DNA from: Syntrophaceae bacterium UBA7544
Lineage (GTDB): Bacteria; Desulfobacterota; Syntrophia; Syntrophales; Smithellaceae
Assembly: GCA_002479215.1 (NCBI GenBank)
Contig: DLME01000098.1
Location: 1-12,953, forward strand
Length of the DNA: 12,953 bases
Reading direction: 5' to 3'
A program made the translations under genes and the position numbers. Below the pieces are notes generated by a model, which saw only the letters and a list, made by a program, of their open reading frames with translations, was not told where the DNA came from and made no database searches. Shown piece by piece: positions 6,062-12,734 of the stretch (within the stretch, counting starts at the first letter, position 1; each line of letters begins with the position of its first letter).

Positions 6062-7255
6062 TTAATTGCGGGACATTAAGTGGCGGACTGCTTTTTCCAA
6101 TCCGTCGAGCGTTAGTTCAAACATGGGGAATATCTTTTCGATGCTTTTTATCGTCCATGTATAAGGCCAATCGACTTGCGCTACAGGATTCAACCAGACA
6201 GCATGGCGGAAAGTTTTGGCCAAAACTTTTAAATAATCAACGCTGGGCTGCAAGTAGTTCTGGTTGATATAAATTGCTCCGTTGCGGTCGACAAGCTCAT
6301 AGGGCGCCATAGAGGCATCGCCGACAATGATTAACCGCGTCTCCGGATCGCTGCGTACGAAATCTTCAACCGCCACCGGCTTTTTGTGGCGTTCGGGATC
6401 CTGCCAGACGTTTTTGTAAATGGTGTTGTGGAAATAATAAATTCCCAGCTCCTTAAATTGAAACTGCGCGTAATGGAAAAGAACCTGAACGATTTCGACA
6501 TAAGGATCCATGGACCAGCCGCCGTTATCGATAAAAAGTTTTACTTTCAAACGATCGGTGAGCCGCCGGTCAAAAACAATTTCAATTTCTCCGGCATTGC
6601 GCATCGTTTGATAAATGGTTTTATCCACATTGACAATGTCCTGCGGGCCGGAGGGTGCAAGATGCTTGAGTCTTTTCAGCGCTTCACCGATTTGCGAAGC
6701 GGTAATCGGCCCTTCCTGCGAGTAATCGCGGTAACGCCGCTCCATCGCCACTTTAATCGCCGATTTGTTTTGAGAGGCGCCGCCCACGCGCATACCGCCC
6801 GGGTGCTCGCCCGAATGCCCAATAGGCGAGGTGCCGCTCGTGCCGATCCAGTAATTGCCTCCGTGGTGCGCTTCCGTCTGCTCTTTCAGGCGATCTAAAA
6901 AATATTGCAATAATTCTTCCGGGGTCATTTCTTTGAGTTCTTCTTCCGGCAAGCCCAGAGCTTCGGCCAGCGCTCCCGGATTTTTGAGCCACTCGGAAAG
7001 CAGTGCTTGAGCTAATTCGGTAAGCTCGGCTTCAGTCGGATCGACTTGGGTTACTCCGCGAAAAGCTACCGCAAATGTCTGATCGTAAACGTCGAAATAG
7101 CGTTCGCTTTTTACCAGAAGAGAGCGGGCCGCGATGTAGAAATCCTCTAAAGAACGGACAAGACCCATGCCCAGAGCTTTTTGCAGACGCAAAAAAGACG
7201 TGGGAGAAACGGGAATCCCTTTATCGCGCAGCATATAGAAAAAATTAACAAACAT
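6062..7255 (-). CDS. CoxE-like VWA-domain protein
   Basis: This 397-residue cytoplasmic protein has an N-terminal helical region (MFVNFFYMLRDKGIPVSPTS onward) typical of CoxE-like proteins and a C-terminal von Willebrand A domain from about residue 235. The metal-site loop reads DNGGWSMDP (residues 243-251), so the classic DxSxS is changed but one Asp and one Ser remain. VGDASMAPYEL follows at 311-321. A Gly/His-rich linker spans about 129-162. CoxE-type proteins work with MoxR-family AAA+ ATPases, best known from insertion or activation of metal centres in CO dehydrogenase. The moxR gene lies 27 bases upstream. There is no clear ribosome-binding site before the ATG at 7255, so translation may depend on coupling to moxR. 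The real client is unknown; hydrogenase or another nickel enzyme is possible from context. Confidence 0.87.
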   Translation of the reverse strand: MFVNFFYMLRDKGIPVSPTSFLRLQKALGMGLVRSLEDFYIAARSLLVKSERYFDVYDQTFAVAFRGVTQVDPTEAELTELAQALLSEWLKNPGALAEALGLPEEELKEMTPEELLQYFLDRLKEQTEAHHGGNYWIGTSGTSPIGHSGEHPGGMRVGGASQNKSAIKVAMERRYRDYSQEGPITASQIGEALKRLKHLAPSGPQDIVNVDKTIYQTMRNAGEIEIVFDRRLTDRLKVKLFIDNGGWSMDPYVEIVQVLFHYAQFQFKELGIYYFHNTIYKNVWQDPERHKKPVAVEDFVRSDPETRLIIVGDASMAPYELVDRNGAIYINQNYLQPSVDYLKVLAKTFRHAVWLNPVAQVDWPYTWTIKSIEKIFPMFELTLDGLEKAVRHLMSRN

Positions 7256-7282
7256 AATTTTTATATTTTGCTTTATATTAAC

Positions 7283-8116
7283 TTATTGGTTGGCGGCCAG
7301 ATTCAAATCAGAGCTCTTTTTGAATAATACACCCAGATAAGGCACAGCGCCTTCTTTTAAGCTCTTCAACTGAAAATCAGGATCGGCCTGCAGCGCGCGT
7401 ATCCAGTTAATCAGTTCGCGCGTTGCCGGCTTTTTCTCCACTCCGCGGATTTCCCGCAACCGATAAAAAGTTTCCAGACATGCCGTCACCAGCTCATTTT
7501 TTACAGCGGGGAAATGCACGTCGATTATCCTGCGCATCATATCGTGATCGGGGAAAGCGATATGGTGAAAGTTACAGCGTCCCAGAAAAGGATCGGATAA
7601 ATCCTTTTTCGCGTTGGATGTGATTACAATAACCGGCCGGTTTTTGGCGGAAATTGTTCGGTCAATTTCGATAATATCAAATTGCATTTGATCGAGAATA
7701 TCCAGCATATCGTCCTGAAAATCGGTATCCGCTTTGTCAATTTCATCGATCAAAAGAACCACCTTTTTTTCAGCCGCGAAAGCCTGGCCGATTTTTCCCA
7801 TCTTGATGTATTCTTCGATGTTGCTGACATTACGGCATGAATCGCCGAACCGGCTGTCGTTGAGACGGGTTAAGGTGTCGTATTGGTAAAGAGCGTCAAT
7901 CAATTTCATGCTGGATTTGACATTGAGGACGATCAAGGGCATACGCAAGCTTTCCGCGATCGCGTGCGCCAGCATGGTCTTGCCTGTGCCCGGTTCGCCT
8001 TTGAGCAAAAGGGGCATTTCCAGAGCAATGGAGATGTTCACAATTTTAGCCAATTCTTCATCAAGAACGTACCGCGATGCCCCGCGAAATTTGGCGGGGC
8101 GTTTGTCTGGTGTCAT
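7283..8116 (-). CDS. MoxR-family AAA+ ATPase (CoxD-like)
   Basis: This 277-residue single-domain ATPase has Walker A GEPGTGKT at residues 40-47, Walker B VVLLIDEID at 119-127, sensor 1 VITSN ending at Asn168, an arginine-finger region DPFLGR (Arg180) and a C-terminal helical lid with RELINWIRAL. All catalytic residues look intact. MoxR proteins form hexameric rings that remodel clients presented by a VWA partner, and the VWA gene follows directly. The start at 8116 has AAGGAG about 10 bases upstream. It is 147 bases downstream of the DUF6125-like gene on the same strand, so the three probably form one operon. It differs from typical MoxR proteins of cell-envelope clusters in being paired with a CoxE-type VWA. 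Confidence 0.93.
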   Translation of the reverse strand: MTPDKRPAKFRGASRYVLDEELAKIVNISIALEMPLLLKGEPGTGKTMLAHAIAESLRMPLIVLNVKSSMKLIDALYQYDTLTRLNDSRFGDSCRNVSNIEEYIKMGKIGQAFAAEKKVVLLIDEIDKADTDFQDDMLDILDQMQFDIIEIDRTISAKNRPVIVITSNAKKDLSDPFLGRCNFHHIAFPDHDMMRRIIDVHFPAVKNELVTACLETFYRLREIRGVEKKPATRELINWIRALQADPDFQLKSLKEGAVPYLGVLFKKSSDLNLAANQ

Positions 8117-8172
8117 AATAAATTAACTCCTTTTCCAAGTTGTCTTCATACGGATACCTTTGTTGTCATCGT

Positions 8173-8203
8173 CGTCGGCTTCCTCGACGTATTGTAAAAT
8201 ACG
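8173..8203 (-). promoter_or_regulatory. Two overlapping hairpins in the moxR leader
   Basis: In the gap between the DUF6125-like gene and moxR, CGTATT-4-AATACG forms a 6-bp stem (8188-8203). CGTCG-7-CGACG forms a 5-bp stem (8173-8189). They share bases 8188-8189, so full formation of both at once is impossible. Neither is followed by a U run, so neither is an intrinsic terminator. An AGGAGGAGG tract lies just upstream in the transcript with no good start codon after it. A regulatory role is speculative. Confidence 0.25.
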
Positions 8204-8263
8204 CCTGTGGAGCCTCCTCCTTGCCGCCTTGGTATCCTGATGAAGGCAACTCGTAATATATTT

Positions 8264-9016
8264 TTATGCCTTATCTGGCAAATAAAATTTCCAGCTGCAA
8301 AACCACTGTGCCGGATGCTGATCCGGCGGGCAGCCGATGCACTCAGTCTTAATGCGGCCGTCGATTGTTTCGGCAAATGTCCGGTATTCGACAAGTCCTG
8401 CCGATTTGCAGGGATAATCTGTAAGTCCTTTGCGCTTTCTGGCCGATTGTACGCGACAGTCATTCATCTGAAAAATGATGCTTTGTTCCGTATCGTCAAT
8501 GATGGTTTGCGTGTTGATGCAGGCATAAAGGCGAAAGCGCAGCGCTTTTTTCAATCCTTCCAATCCCGCTGACTCCGGAAGTTGAAGAAACTTCTTAATG
8601 GACGAAGCCTCAAAGGGAGAAAACCGCGCCCAGCAAGAATCATTGCAACGTTTTGCTTCCCACAAATCATAATGCGACTCGACACTTTGAAACCAGATAC
8701 CATCGCCGGCCAGCCAATTCTTGCCCAGCTCCTTCATGATCTTCAACAATTCCGCTTTATCTTTGGAAAGAAGCACTTCGGGAATTGTTTCTTTTATTTT
8801 AAAGCCGAATATTTCGGAGAGCCTTTTGATTTGAAGGGGATAGCTTTTCTGCCAGGCTTCATTCATAATTTCCAGAGCCTTGGGCATACCCAGCTGATGC
8901 TCCACTTCACCAAACCAAAGCGTGTGGTGGACGATCGTGCGATGAAGTAAGTCCATTATCAGCATCGCCATTTCATTCTGGTTCAATTCTTCAGGTTTTT
9001 CGGCACTTACAGTCAT
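8264..9016 (-). CDS. Cys-rich DUF6125 / ATC-hydrolase-like protein
   Basis: This 250-residue soluble protein has a helical N-terminal half (residues 1-110) and a Cys-rich C-terminal half. Eight cysteines are at 124, 128, 166, 187, 203, 226, 229 and 240. The stretches FQMNDCRVQ, YPCKSAGLVEY and TECIGCPPDQ followed by QWFCSWKF recall proteins annotated DUF6125, related to the L-2-amino-thiazoline-4-carboxylate hydrolase-like family. I recall this from the motif pattern and cannot search. The spaced cysteines could bind a metal or cofactor, but no function is established. Its start at 9016 has only a weak AGAAG ribosome site. It is the first gene behind a promoter and directly precedes moxR and the CoxE-like gene. 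That link makes it a candidate client or accessory of the MoxR-VWA pair. Confidence 0.7.
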   Translation of the reverse strand: MTVSAEKPEELNQNEMAMLIMDLLHRTIVHHTLWFGEVEHQLGMPKALEIMNEAWQKSYPLQIKRLSEIFGFKIKETIPEVLLSKDKAELLKIMKELGKNWLAGDGIWFQSVESHYDLWEAKRCNDSCWARFSPFEASSIKKFLQLPESAGLEGLKKALRFRLYACINTQTIIDDTEQSIIFQMNDCRVQSARKRKGLTDYPCKSAGLVEYRTFAETIDGRIKTECIGCPPDQHPAQWFCSWKFYLPDKA

Positions 9017-9060
9017 ATGGTCTTCTGCTCTGTTCCTGGTTTTATCATGTTTTAAATAAA

Positions 9061-9088
9061 ATTATAAGTGTTATAGTTCGAGACATAA
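9061..9088 (-). promoter_or_regulatory. Promoter for the DUF6125-moxR-VWA operon
   Basis: A perfect -10 TATAAT (9066-9061 on the minus strand) lies about 45 bases before the start codon. The best -35 at 16-bp spacing is TTATGT, a poor match. A good -10 with a weak -35 fits an activator-dependent promoter, and repeats lie just upstream. Confidence 0.5.
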
Positions 9089-9095
9089 TCAATTA

Positions 9096-9126
9096 GTTCA
9101 CAACTTCCAATGAAATGGTTCACAAC
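9096..9126. repeat. Direct repeat GTTCACAAC x2, 22-bp period
   Basis: GTTCACAAC occurs exactly at 9096-9104 and 9118-9126. The 22-base period equals two helical turns, so both copies face the same side of the DNA. They lie upstream of the -10 by about 30 and 52 bases, where an activator would sit. The regulator is unknown. The rest of the gap 9017-9178 shows no gene and no terminator for nikO. Confidence 0.5.
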
Positions 9127-9178
9127 AAAAGTTATTGCCAGAAGGACACAGAGTGCAGGAGAAGAAGTCCCTTTGTTT

Positions 9179-9871
9179 TTAGCAAAGAGAGGCAGCTTCA
9201 GCCAAGAAATCAGGACAAAGGCCACCTGAAACGATTTTTCCCTCTTCCATTAAAACTACGCGAGAACAAGTTTGACTAATTAAATCCAAATCGTGAGTTG
9301 CAATAATTTTAGTCATCTCCAGCATATTCAACAGTTTGATCAAAGCGCGCCGGTGTTTGGGGTCCAGGTTGCTGCTTGGTTCATCAAGAACGAGAATTTG
9401 CGGATTCATAGATAAAACCGTAGCAATGGCAATTCGTTTTTTTTCTCCGACGCTTAAATGATGCGATGATCTTTTAATAGATACCAGCATATCCACTTCT
9501 TTCAGTGCTTTTTTAACGGATTTCTCCACGTCCTGTCTGGGCATTCCCATGTTTATCGGCCCGAAGCTAACATCGTCAAACACTGTGGGCATAAAAAGCT
9601 GGCTGTCAGCGTCTTGGAAAACTAATCCGACCATACTTCGAATTAAGGGAAGATTTTTATCGGTTAAATTATTACCCAAAACACTAATCTCTCCGCGTCC
9701 CCGCAATATACCGTTGAAATGAAGAAGGAGAGTGGATTTACCCGCGCCATTGGAGCCGATTATTCCCAGTGATTCGCCGCGCTGAATTTCCAAATTTATA
9801 TCACAGAGAGCTTTTGTGCCGTCCGGATAAGAATAATGCAGATTTTTGATGCCGATGATTTTATTTTCCAA
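9179..9871 (-). CDS. nikO: Nickel ECF transporter ATPase NikO (CbiO family)
   Basis: This 230-residue ABC ATPase powers the nickel importer. Walker A is GSNGAGKS (39-46). The Q-loop is Gln86 in the ECF-typical FQDADSQLF. The signature is LSVGEKKR from residue 139, Walker B is ILVLDEP (159-165) with catalytic Glu164, and the H-loop is His193. All are intact. A single ATPase gene is present, so it probably acts as a homodimer, as in Cbi/Nik systems. Its start overlaps the end of nikQ by 11 bases. Nickel rather than cobalt is assigned because nikR heads the operon and hydrogenase genes are near; the ATPase itself does not reveal the substrate. It is the last gene of the importer operon. Confidence 0.93.
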   Translation of the reverse strand: MENKIIGIKNLHYSYPDGTKALCDINLEIQRGESLGIIGSNGAGKSTLLLHFNGILRGRGEISVLGNNLTDKNLPLIRSMVGLVFQDADSQLFMPTVFDDVSFGPINMGMPRQDVEKSVKKALKEVDMLVSIKRSSHHLSVGEKKRIAIATVLSMNPQILVLDEPSSNLDPKHRRALIKLLNMLEMTKIIATHDLDLISQTCSRVVLMEEGKIVSGGLCPDFLAEAASLC

Positions 9872-10643
9872 GGAAATTATCCAGAAGTTTAATGCTGACT
9901 AAAGCCAAAAATATATTAAAAAGAAAAGCCAGATCATATCTTCTTAATTCAAAATTATGTGATTGCTTGAAAGTTCCGTTAAACCCACGGGAACGCATTG
10001 CCAGATAAACTGTTTCGCCCCGCTCATATGACCTGATAAAAAGTGTGCCGAGCATGTTGGCTATTGCTTTTAAATGAAGCCAGCGGGAACCGCCGGCACG
10101 GCGCGACTTCATCGCTTGCCACATTTTCATGGCTTCATCTTCTATTAAAAAAATATAACGGTACATAAAAGATAAAATCATGATAATTAATTGGGGAAAT
10201 TTCAAATCTTCCAGCGCCGCCAGCAGCTGCGGAAAAGGCGTGCTGGCCGTAAGTAATGTGAGGCAGGCAACAGAAAAAATGCCTTTGATCAAAACACTTT
10301 GGAACATTATCCATCCGGCAGCGGAGACATTTGCCTGAAAAGTACCGATTTGGAACAGCGGTATGGTTTCTCCCTGCTGCCAGAAAGGCAAAAAAAACGC
10401 TGTCATCAAAATAAAGGGGACAATCACTAGGCATCGTTTAAAGATATAACTTATCGGTATTTTAGAGAATGCAATGAGTGTGAGCAGTAATAAGCCATCC
10501 AGCGCAAAACTTAAAATGGAGCCGGGCGCGGTAAAGACGATGAAAAAAATGAAAGCAAAGAAGCTGATTATTTTAATTCTGGCATCAAGACGGCTTAAAG
10601 CGCTGTCGATATGGCTGTGTTCATCGATAAATGAATGATTCAT
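9861..10643 (-). CDS. nikQ: Nickel ECF transporter transmembrane coupling protein NikQ (CbiQ family)
   Basis: This 260-residue protein is the T component linking the substrate-binding part to the ATPase. The N-terminus has the conserved LDARIKI motif (residues 19-25). Hydrophobic segments lie at about 26-48, 50-60, 70-88, 108-135, 148-166 and 238-254. Two cytoplasmic coupling motifs of the family are recognisable: MKSRRAGG (178-185) and MRSRGFNG (216-223), which insert into grooves of the ATPases. It starts 3 bases after the nikN stop with AAGG upstream, and overlaps nikO by 11 bases. Length and motifs are standard and nothing is truncated. Confidence 0.93.
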   Translation of the reverse strand: MNHSFIDEHSHIDSALSRLDARIKIISFFAFIFFIVFTAPGSILSFALDGLLLLTLIAFSKIPISYIFKRCLVIVPFILMTAFFLPFWQQGETIPLFQIGTFQANVSAAGWIMFQSVLIKGIFSVACLTLLTASTPFPQLLAALEDLKFPQLIIMILSFMYRYIFLIEDEAMKMWQAMKSRRAGGSRWLHLKAIANMLGTLFIRSYERGETVYLAMRSRGFNGTFKQSHNFELRRYDLAFLFNIFLALVSIKLLDNFLGK

Positions 10644-10646
10644 CTG

Positions 10647-10937
10647 CTAATCCTTGTTCTTTTTAAGCAGGCTCGCCAACCCATAGCCAATTCCAAAGAT
10701 AACCAATGTTCCGAGGAGGCCTGATATGGCAGTTGCCATTTTTTCGTTTTTTAGTCCCGGAAATATATAATCAGGGATAGGCGATTTGAAAACGGAGCCC
10801 TGCTCGCCTTTGACCATAAATCCATGATCACGCGCCACTTTTTCTAAGCCATCAGGCCAGGAAGAGGCCAGCGGCGACAGGAAAAACGCTACAATTACGG
10901 CGATGATAAGTCCCATAACAATATCTTTTCTATTCAT
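10647..10937 (-). CDS. nikN: NikN, PDGLE-domain small subunit of the nickel transporter
   Basis: The protein has 96 residues with two membrane helices (about 5-23 and 68-90). The extracytoplasmic loop has the signature WPDGLE (27-32), followed by PIPDY at about 53-57. NikN/CbiN small subunits associate with NikM/CbiM and are needed for metal loading. In other genomes this domain is often fused to NikM; here it is separate. The start overlaps the nikM stop by four bases (ATGA), and the stop is 3 bases before nikQ, so the genes are translationally linked. It is too short to show substrate specificity on its own. Confidence 0.9.
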   Translation of the reverse strand: MNRKDIVMGLIIAVIVAFFLSPLASSWPDGLEKVARDHGFMVKGEQGSVFKSPIPDYIFPGLKNEKMATAISGLLGTLVIFGIGYGLASLLKKNKD

Positions 10938-11584
10938 GCTTTATTACTTTCTCCCGCAAATCCGTAAATTAAATCCGGCCTTACTTTCTGAATAAAGCTG
11001 AGAACTGCCACAGTAATTGTTGCTTCCCCAATACCAATCAAAGCGTGAATCCCGGCCATAGCCGGAAGAACGATACCCAGCGGTGAAGTTCCGGAAAATG
11101 CCAATTCCAGTGCGCAAAATGATGCAGCTATAACTACGGAAAACCAGGCGGCAACGGCTGCGCCGATTTGCAGTCCTTTTTTATTGCCAAATATTTTATG
11201 GAGAACATTAAAAATAACGTAGCCGCCGATAGTTCCGATAATAGCCATATTCAAAATATTGGCGCCCAGAGCCAATAATCCGCCGTCTTGAAAAACAAGG
11301 CATTGGAAAATCAACACACAGGTAAGAACCACCGCTCCGGCATAAGGCCCAAGCAATACAGCTGCTAATACTCCACCTAACAAGTGGCCGGAAGTGCCGC
11401 CGATAACGGGGAAGTTAATCATCTGCGCAGCGAAGATAAATGCCGACATAATGCCCATCAAAGGCACCATTCTGTCTTTGAGCAGGCCGGCCGTTTTTTT
11501 CAAACAATAGCCAATCGTACCGGTCGAAATCACCCATGCCGTTGCCCAGGTGTTTGCTGCTAAAAAGCCATCAGGTATATGCAT
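10934..11584 (-). CDS. nikM: NikM, nickel-binding membrane subunit (CbiM family)
   Basis: This 216-residue S component binds and carries the metal. It begins MHIPDGFL, the strict family start. The Met1 amine and His2 with His67 (GGTSGHLLGG) are the known nickel ligands in characterised NikM and all are present. About six membrane segments cover the length. The start at 11584 must be right, because the amino terminus is part of the metal site. It is 25 bases after nikR with a modest AAGG, and overlaps nikN by four bases. Residue pattern alone does not separate Ni from Co importers; nickel is assigned from NikR and the hydrogenase neighbourhood. Confidence 0.95.
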   Translation of the reverse strand: MHIPDGFLAANTWATAWVISTGTIGYCLKKTAGLLKDRMVPLMGIMSAFIFAAQMINFPVIGGTSGHLLGGVLAAVLLGPYAGAVVLTCVLIFQCLVFQDGGLLALGANILNMAIIGTIGGYVIFNVLHKIFGNKKGLQIGAAVAAWFSVVIAASFCALELAFSGTSPLGIVLPAMAGIHALIGIGEATITVAVLSFIQKVRPDLIYGFAGESNKA

Positions 11585-11609
11585 TAGTTTGTTTACCGCC
11601 CTTGTGTGA

Positions 11610-12026
11610 TTAGGCTAAATCCTTCCCTTTTGTAGCCATCATAAAGCCGGCATGTTTTACGCTTTTGACCGATTTTAACTTCATATAGAGCTTTTCGATT
11701 TCCATCGATTTGCCTTTGGTGACAATAATTTCAAAGCAATTGTGATGATCAAGATGAATGTGCTGTGTGGAGAGAATGCAATCGTGATGATCATGCTGGA
11801 TATCCAGAACTTTGTTGACCAACTCTCGCGTATGATGGTCATAAACCAGCGTAATCGCGCCGGTTACTTCTTTGTTCTCCGTCCATTCTTTCTTGACCAG
11901 TTCTTCCCGGATTAAATCGCGGACGGCTTCGGAACGGTTTGTATATTTATGTTGTTTAATATGCCGATCAAACTTATTTAAAAGGTCATCTTCCAGCGAT
12001 ACACCGAAACGAACCAGATTAGGCAT
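11610..12026 (-). CDS. nikR: NikR, nickel-responsive ribbon-helix-helix regulator
   Basis: This 138-residue regulator has an N-terminal ribbon-helix-helix domain (VRFGVSLEDDLLNKFDRHI, then NRSEAVRDLIREEL). A C-terminal ACT-like nickel domain carries the four high-affinity ligands with family spacing: His78, His89, His91 and Cys97 (STQHIHLDHHNC). When nickel is bound it represses transcription. Here it is the first gene of the importer operon and so probably controls itself and nikMNQO. A GGGAGG sequence lies 6 bases before the ATG. A plausible half-site (GTATTAC) falls inside its promoter spacer. Length and ligands match the family fully. Confidence 0.96.
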   Translation of the reverse strand: MPNLVRFGVSLEDDLLNKFDRHIKQHKYTNRSEAVRDLIREELVKKEWTENKEVTGAITLVYDHHTRELVNKVLDIQHDHHDCILSTQHIHLDHHNCFEIIVTKGKSMEIEKLYMKLKSVKSVKHAGFMMATKGKDLA

Positions 12027-12047
12027 AAATTTCCTCCCGCTGATTTA

Positions 12048-12076
12048 GTGTGGCACGAATATATAAATAGTAATAC
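12048..12076. promoter_or_regulatory. Candidate NikR operator overlapping the nikR promoter
   Basis: On the minus strand GTATTAC (12076-12070) lies between the -35 and -10 boxes. GCCACAC (12054-12048) lies 15 bases further on, after the -10. The two arms form only an imperfect inverted repeat (4 of 7 matches). NikR boxes are long-spaced inverted repeats of this general kind, and the location suits repression. The weak second arm keeps confidence low. Confidence 0.35.
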
Positions 12077-12087
12077 GCAAAAGTCAA
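12058..12087 (-). promoter_or_regulatory. Sigma70-like promoter of nikR-nikMNQO
   Basis: On the minus strand the -35 is TTGACT (12087-12082). The -10 is TATATA at 16-bp spacing or TATATT at 18-bp spacing. The ATG follows about 32 bases after the -10, giving a short leader with a strong GGGAGG. Confidence 0.65.
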
Positions 12088-12143
12088 GAAATTTTTGCCG
12101 CTCGTTGGGGCCGTGTGCCAAATCCTTACCAGTGCCGGCAGCG

Positions 12144-12199
12144 CCTCAACAAGATGAGGAATTACAGGTGGCAACAGCAACCTGTCTTCCTGAATTCAG
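12144..12199. other. Run of three perfect inverted repeats upstream of nikR
   Basis: Within 56 bases there are CCTCA-6-TGAGG (12144-12159), ACAGGT-10-ACCTGT (12164-12185) and the palindrome CTGAATTCAG (12190-12199). They lie about 60 bases upstream of the nikR promoter and before the plus-strand HU/IHF stub. No run of T follows on either strand. They could be a structured RNA, protein sites or chance. I match them to no riboswitch I know. Confidence 0.4.
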
Positions 12200-12214
12200 T
12201 ATCAACTCTTGCAT
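12146..12214 (-). CDS. Possible 22-codon peptide ending CNSSSC, before TGA
   Basis: An ATG at 12214 opens the frame MQELILNSGRQVAVATCNSS followed by SC and TGA. AAGG lies about 10 bases upstream of the ATG. After the TGA the same frame stays open for more than 50 codons, first reading GAAGTGKDLAHGPNERQ, which also looks protein-like. The hairpins described for this stretch fall inside it. It may be a leader peptide, the decayed start of a longer gene, or chance. Selenocysteine at the TGA is a remote possibility. I recognise no family. Confidence 0.25.
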   Translation of the reverse strand: MQELILNSGRQVAVATCNSSSC

Positions 12215-12268
12215 TTGCCAAGCCTTGAAGCAAAATTTCCACTGGATAAGCGGAGTCTTTTCATTTAT

Positions 12269-12433
12269 ATGTCAGAACATCAAAACAAATTCACGTGGGG
12301 AAAAACTACCATAAACAAATCAGACCTTATCGCAACTCTGGCCGCTAAAGAAAATCTGACTGAGAAACAAGCAATAGAAATCATCAATCTGCCCTTCGAT
12401 GGATTTATAAATACTCTGAGAAAGGGTTATTAG
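12269..12433 (+). pseudogene. Truncated HU/IHF-family DNA-binding protein (54 residues)
   Basis: The plus-strand frame from the ATG at 12269 gives 54 residues. INKSDLIATLAAKENLTEKQ and AIEIINLPFDGFINTLRKGY match the two N-terminal helices of HU/IHF subunits. The protein then stops (TAG) exactly where the family continues with the beta-saddle (usually R-[IV]-E-I-R-G-F-G). About 40 C-terminal residues, including the DNA-binding arm, are missing, and the sequence after the stop shows no trace of them in this frame. So it looks like a deleted remnant or an unusual dimerisation-only stub. A GGAG lies about 12 bases before the ATG, and an upstream in-frame ATG at 12209 adds unrelated residues. It is divergent from nikR. 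Confidence 0.75.
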
Positions 12434-12472
12434 GTATTCAACAAAACGATTATTTATTATACGGAGCAAGCC

Positions 12473-12727
12473 ATGATAGAAGAACTACTTCCTCATACAC
12501 ATCATGCAGAAGAAACACTGCGCAGGTCTATTGTAAAAACCGTTAGTTACAGACTAGCTATTTTAATTCTCGATTTTGCCGCAATTTATCTATTTACTGG
12601 ACAAATAAAGGTAGCATTAGGTTTTATGATTGTGAGCAATATCTATACTACACTTGGTTATTTTTTTCACGAGAGAATTTGGGATAAAATAAAGTGGGGC
12701 AAAATAATTTATAAAAAAGTTGCTTAA
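12473..12727 (+). CDS. DUF2061 small membrane protein
   Basis: This is an 84-residue plus-strand gene with GGAG about 8 bases before its ATG. It has the DUF2061 pattern: a short cytoplasmic N-terminus, KTVSYR (22-27) leading into helix 1 (about 25-42), helix 2 (about 46-64) and a basic tail with the conserved HERIWDKIKWG (66-76). The family is widespread and its function is unknown; members are predicted to sit in the inner membrane, and related domains occur near sulfate-activation genes in other bacteria. Here it stands alone, 39 bases after the HU/IHF stub, and nothing in the window suggests a link to nickel. No terminator is obvious after it. Confidence 0.85.
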   Translation: MIEELLPHTHHAEETLRRSIVKTVSYRLAILILDFAAIYLFTGQIKVALGFMIVSNIYTTLGYFFHERIWDKIKWGKIIYKKVA

Positions 12728-12734
12728 TAATAAC

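Noticed and set aside
9017..9178. Terminator after nikO
   Set aside because: No stem with a following T run was found in the gap; only short, weak dyads.
12100..12200. Cobalamin or Ni/Co riboswitch upstream of the nickel operon
   Set aside because: I could not match the conserved cores of either class, and the nikR promoter at 12058-12087 leaves only a short leader downstream of this stretch.
12048..12314. 88-codon plus-strand frame upstream of the HU/IHF stub
   Set aside because: It overlaps the nikR promoter, has no good ribosome site and runs in another frame over the HU/IHF start.
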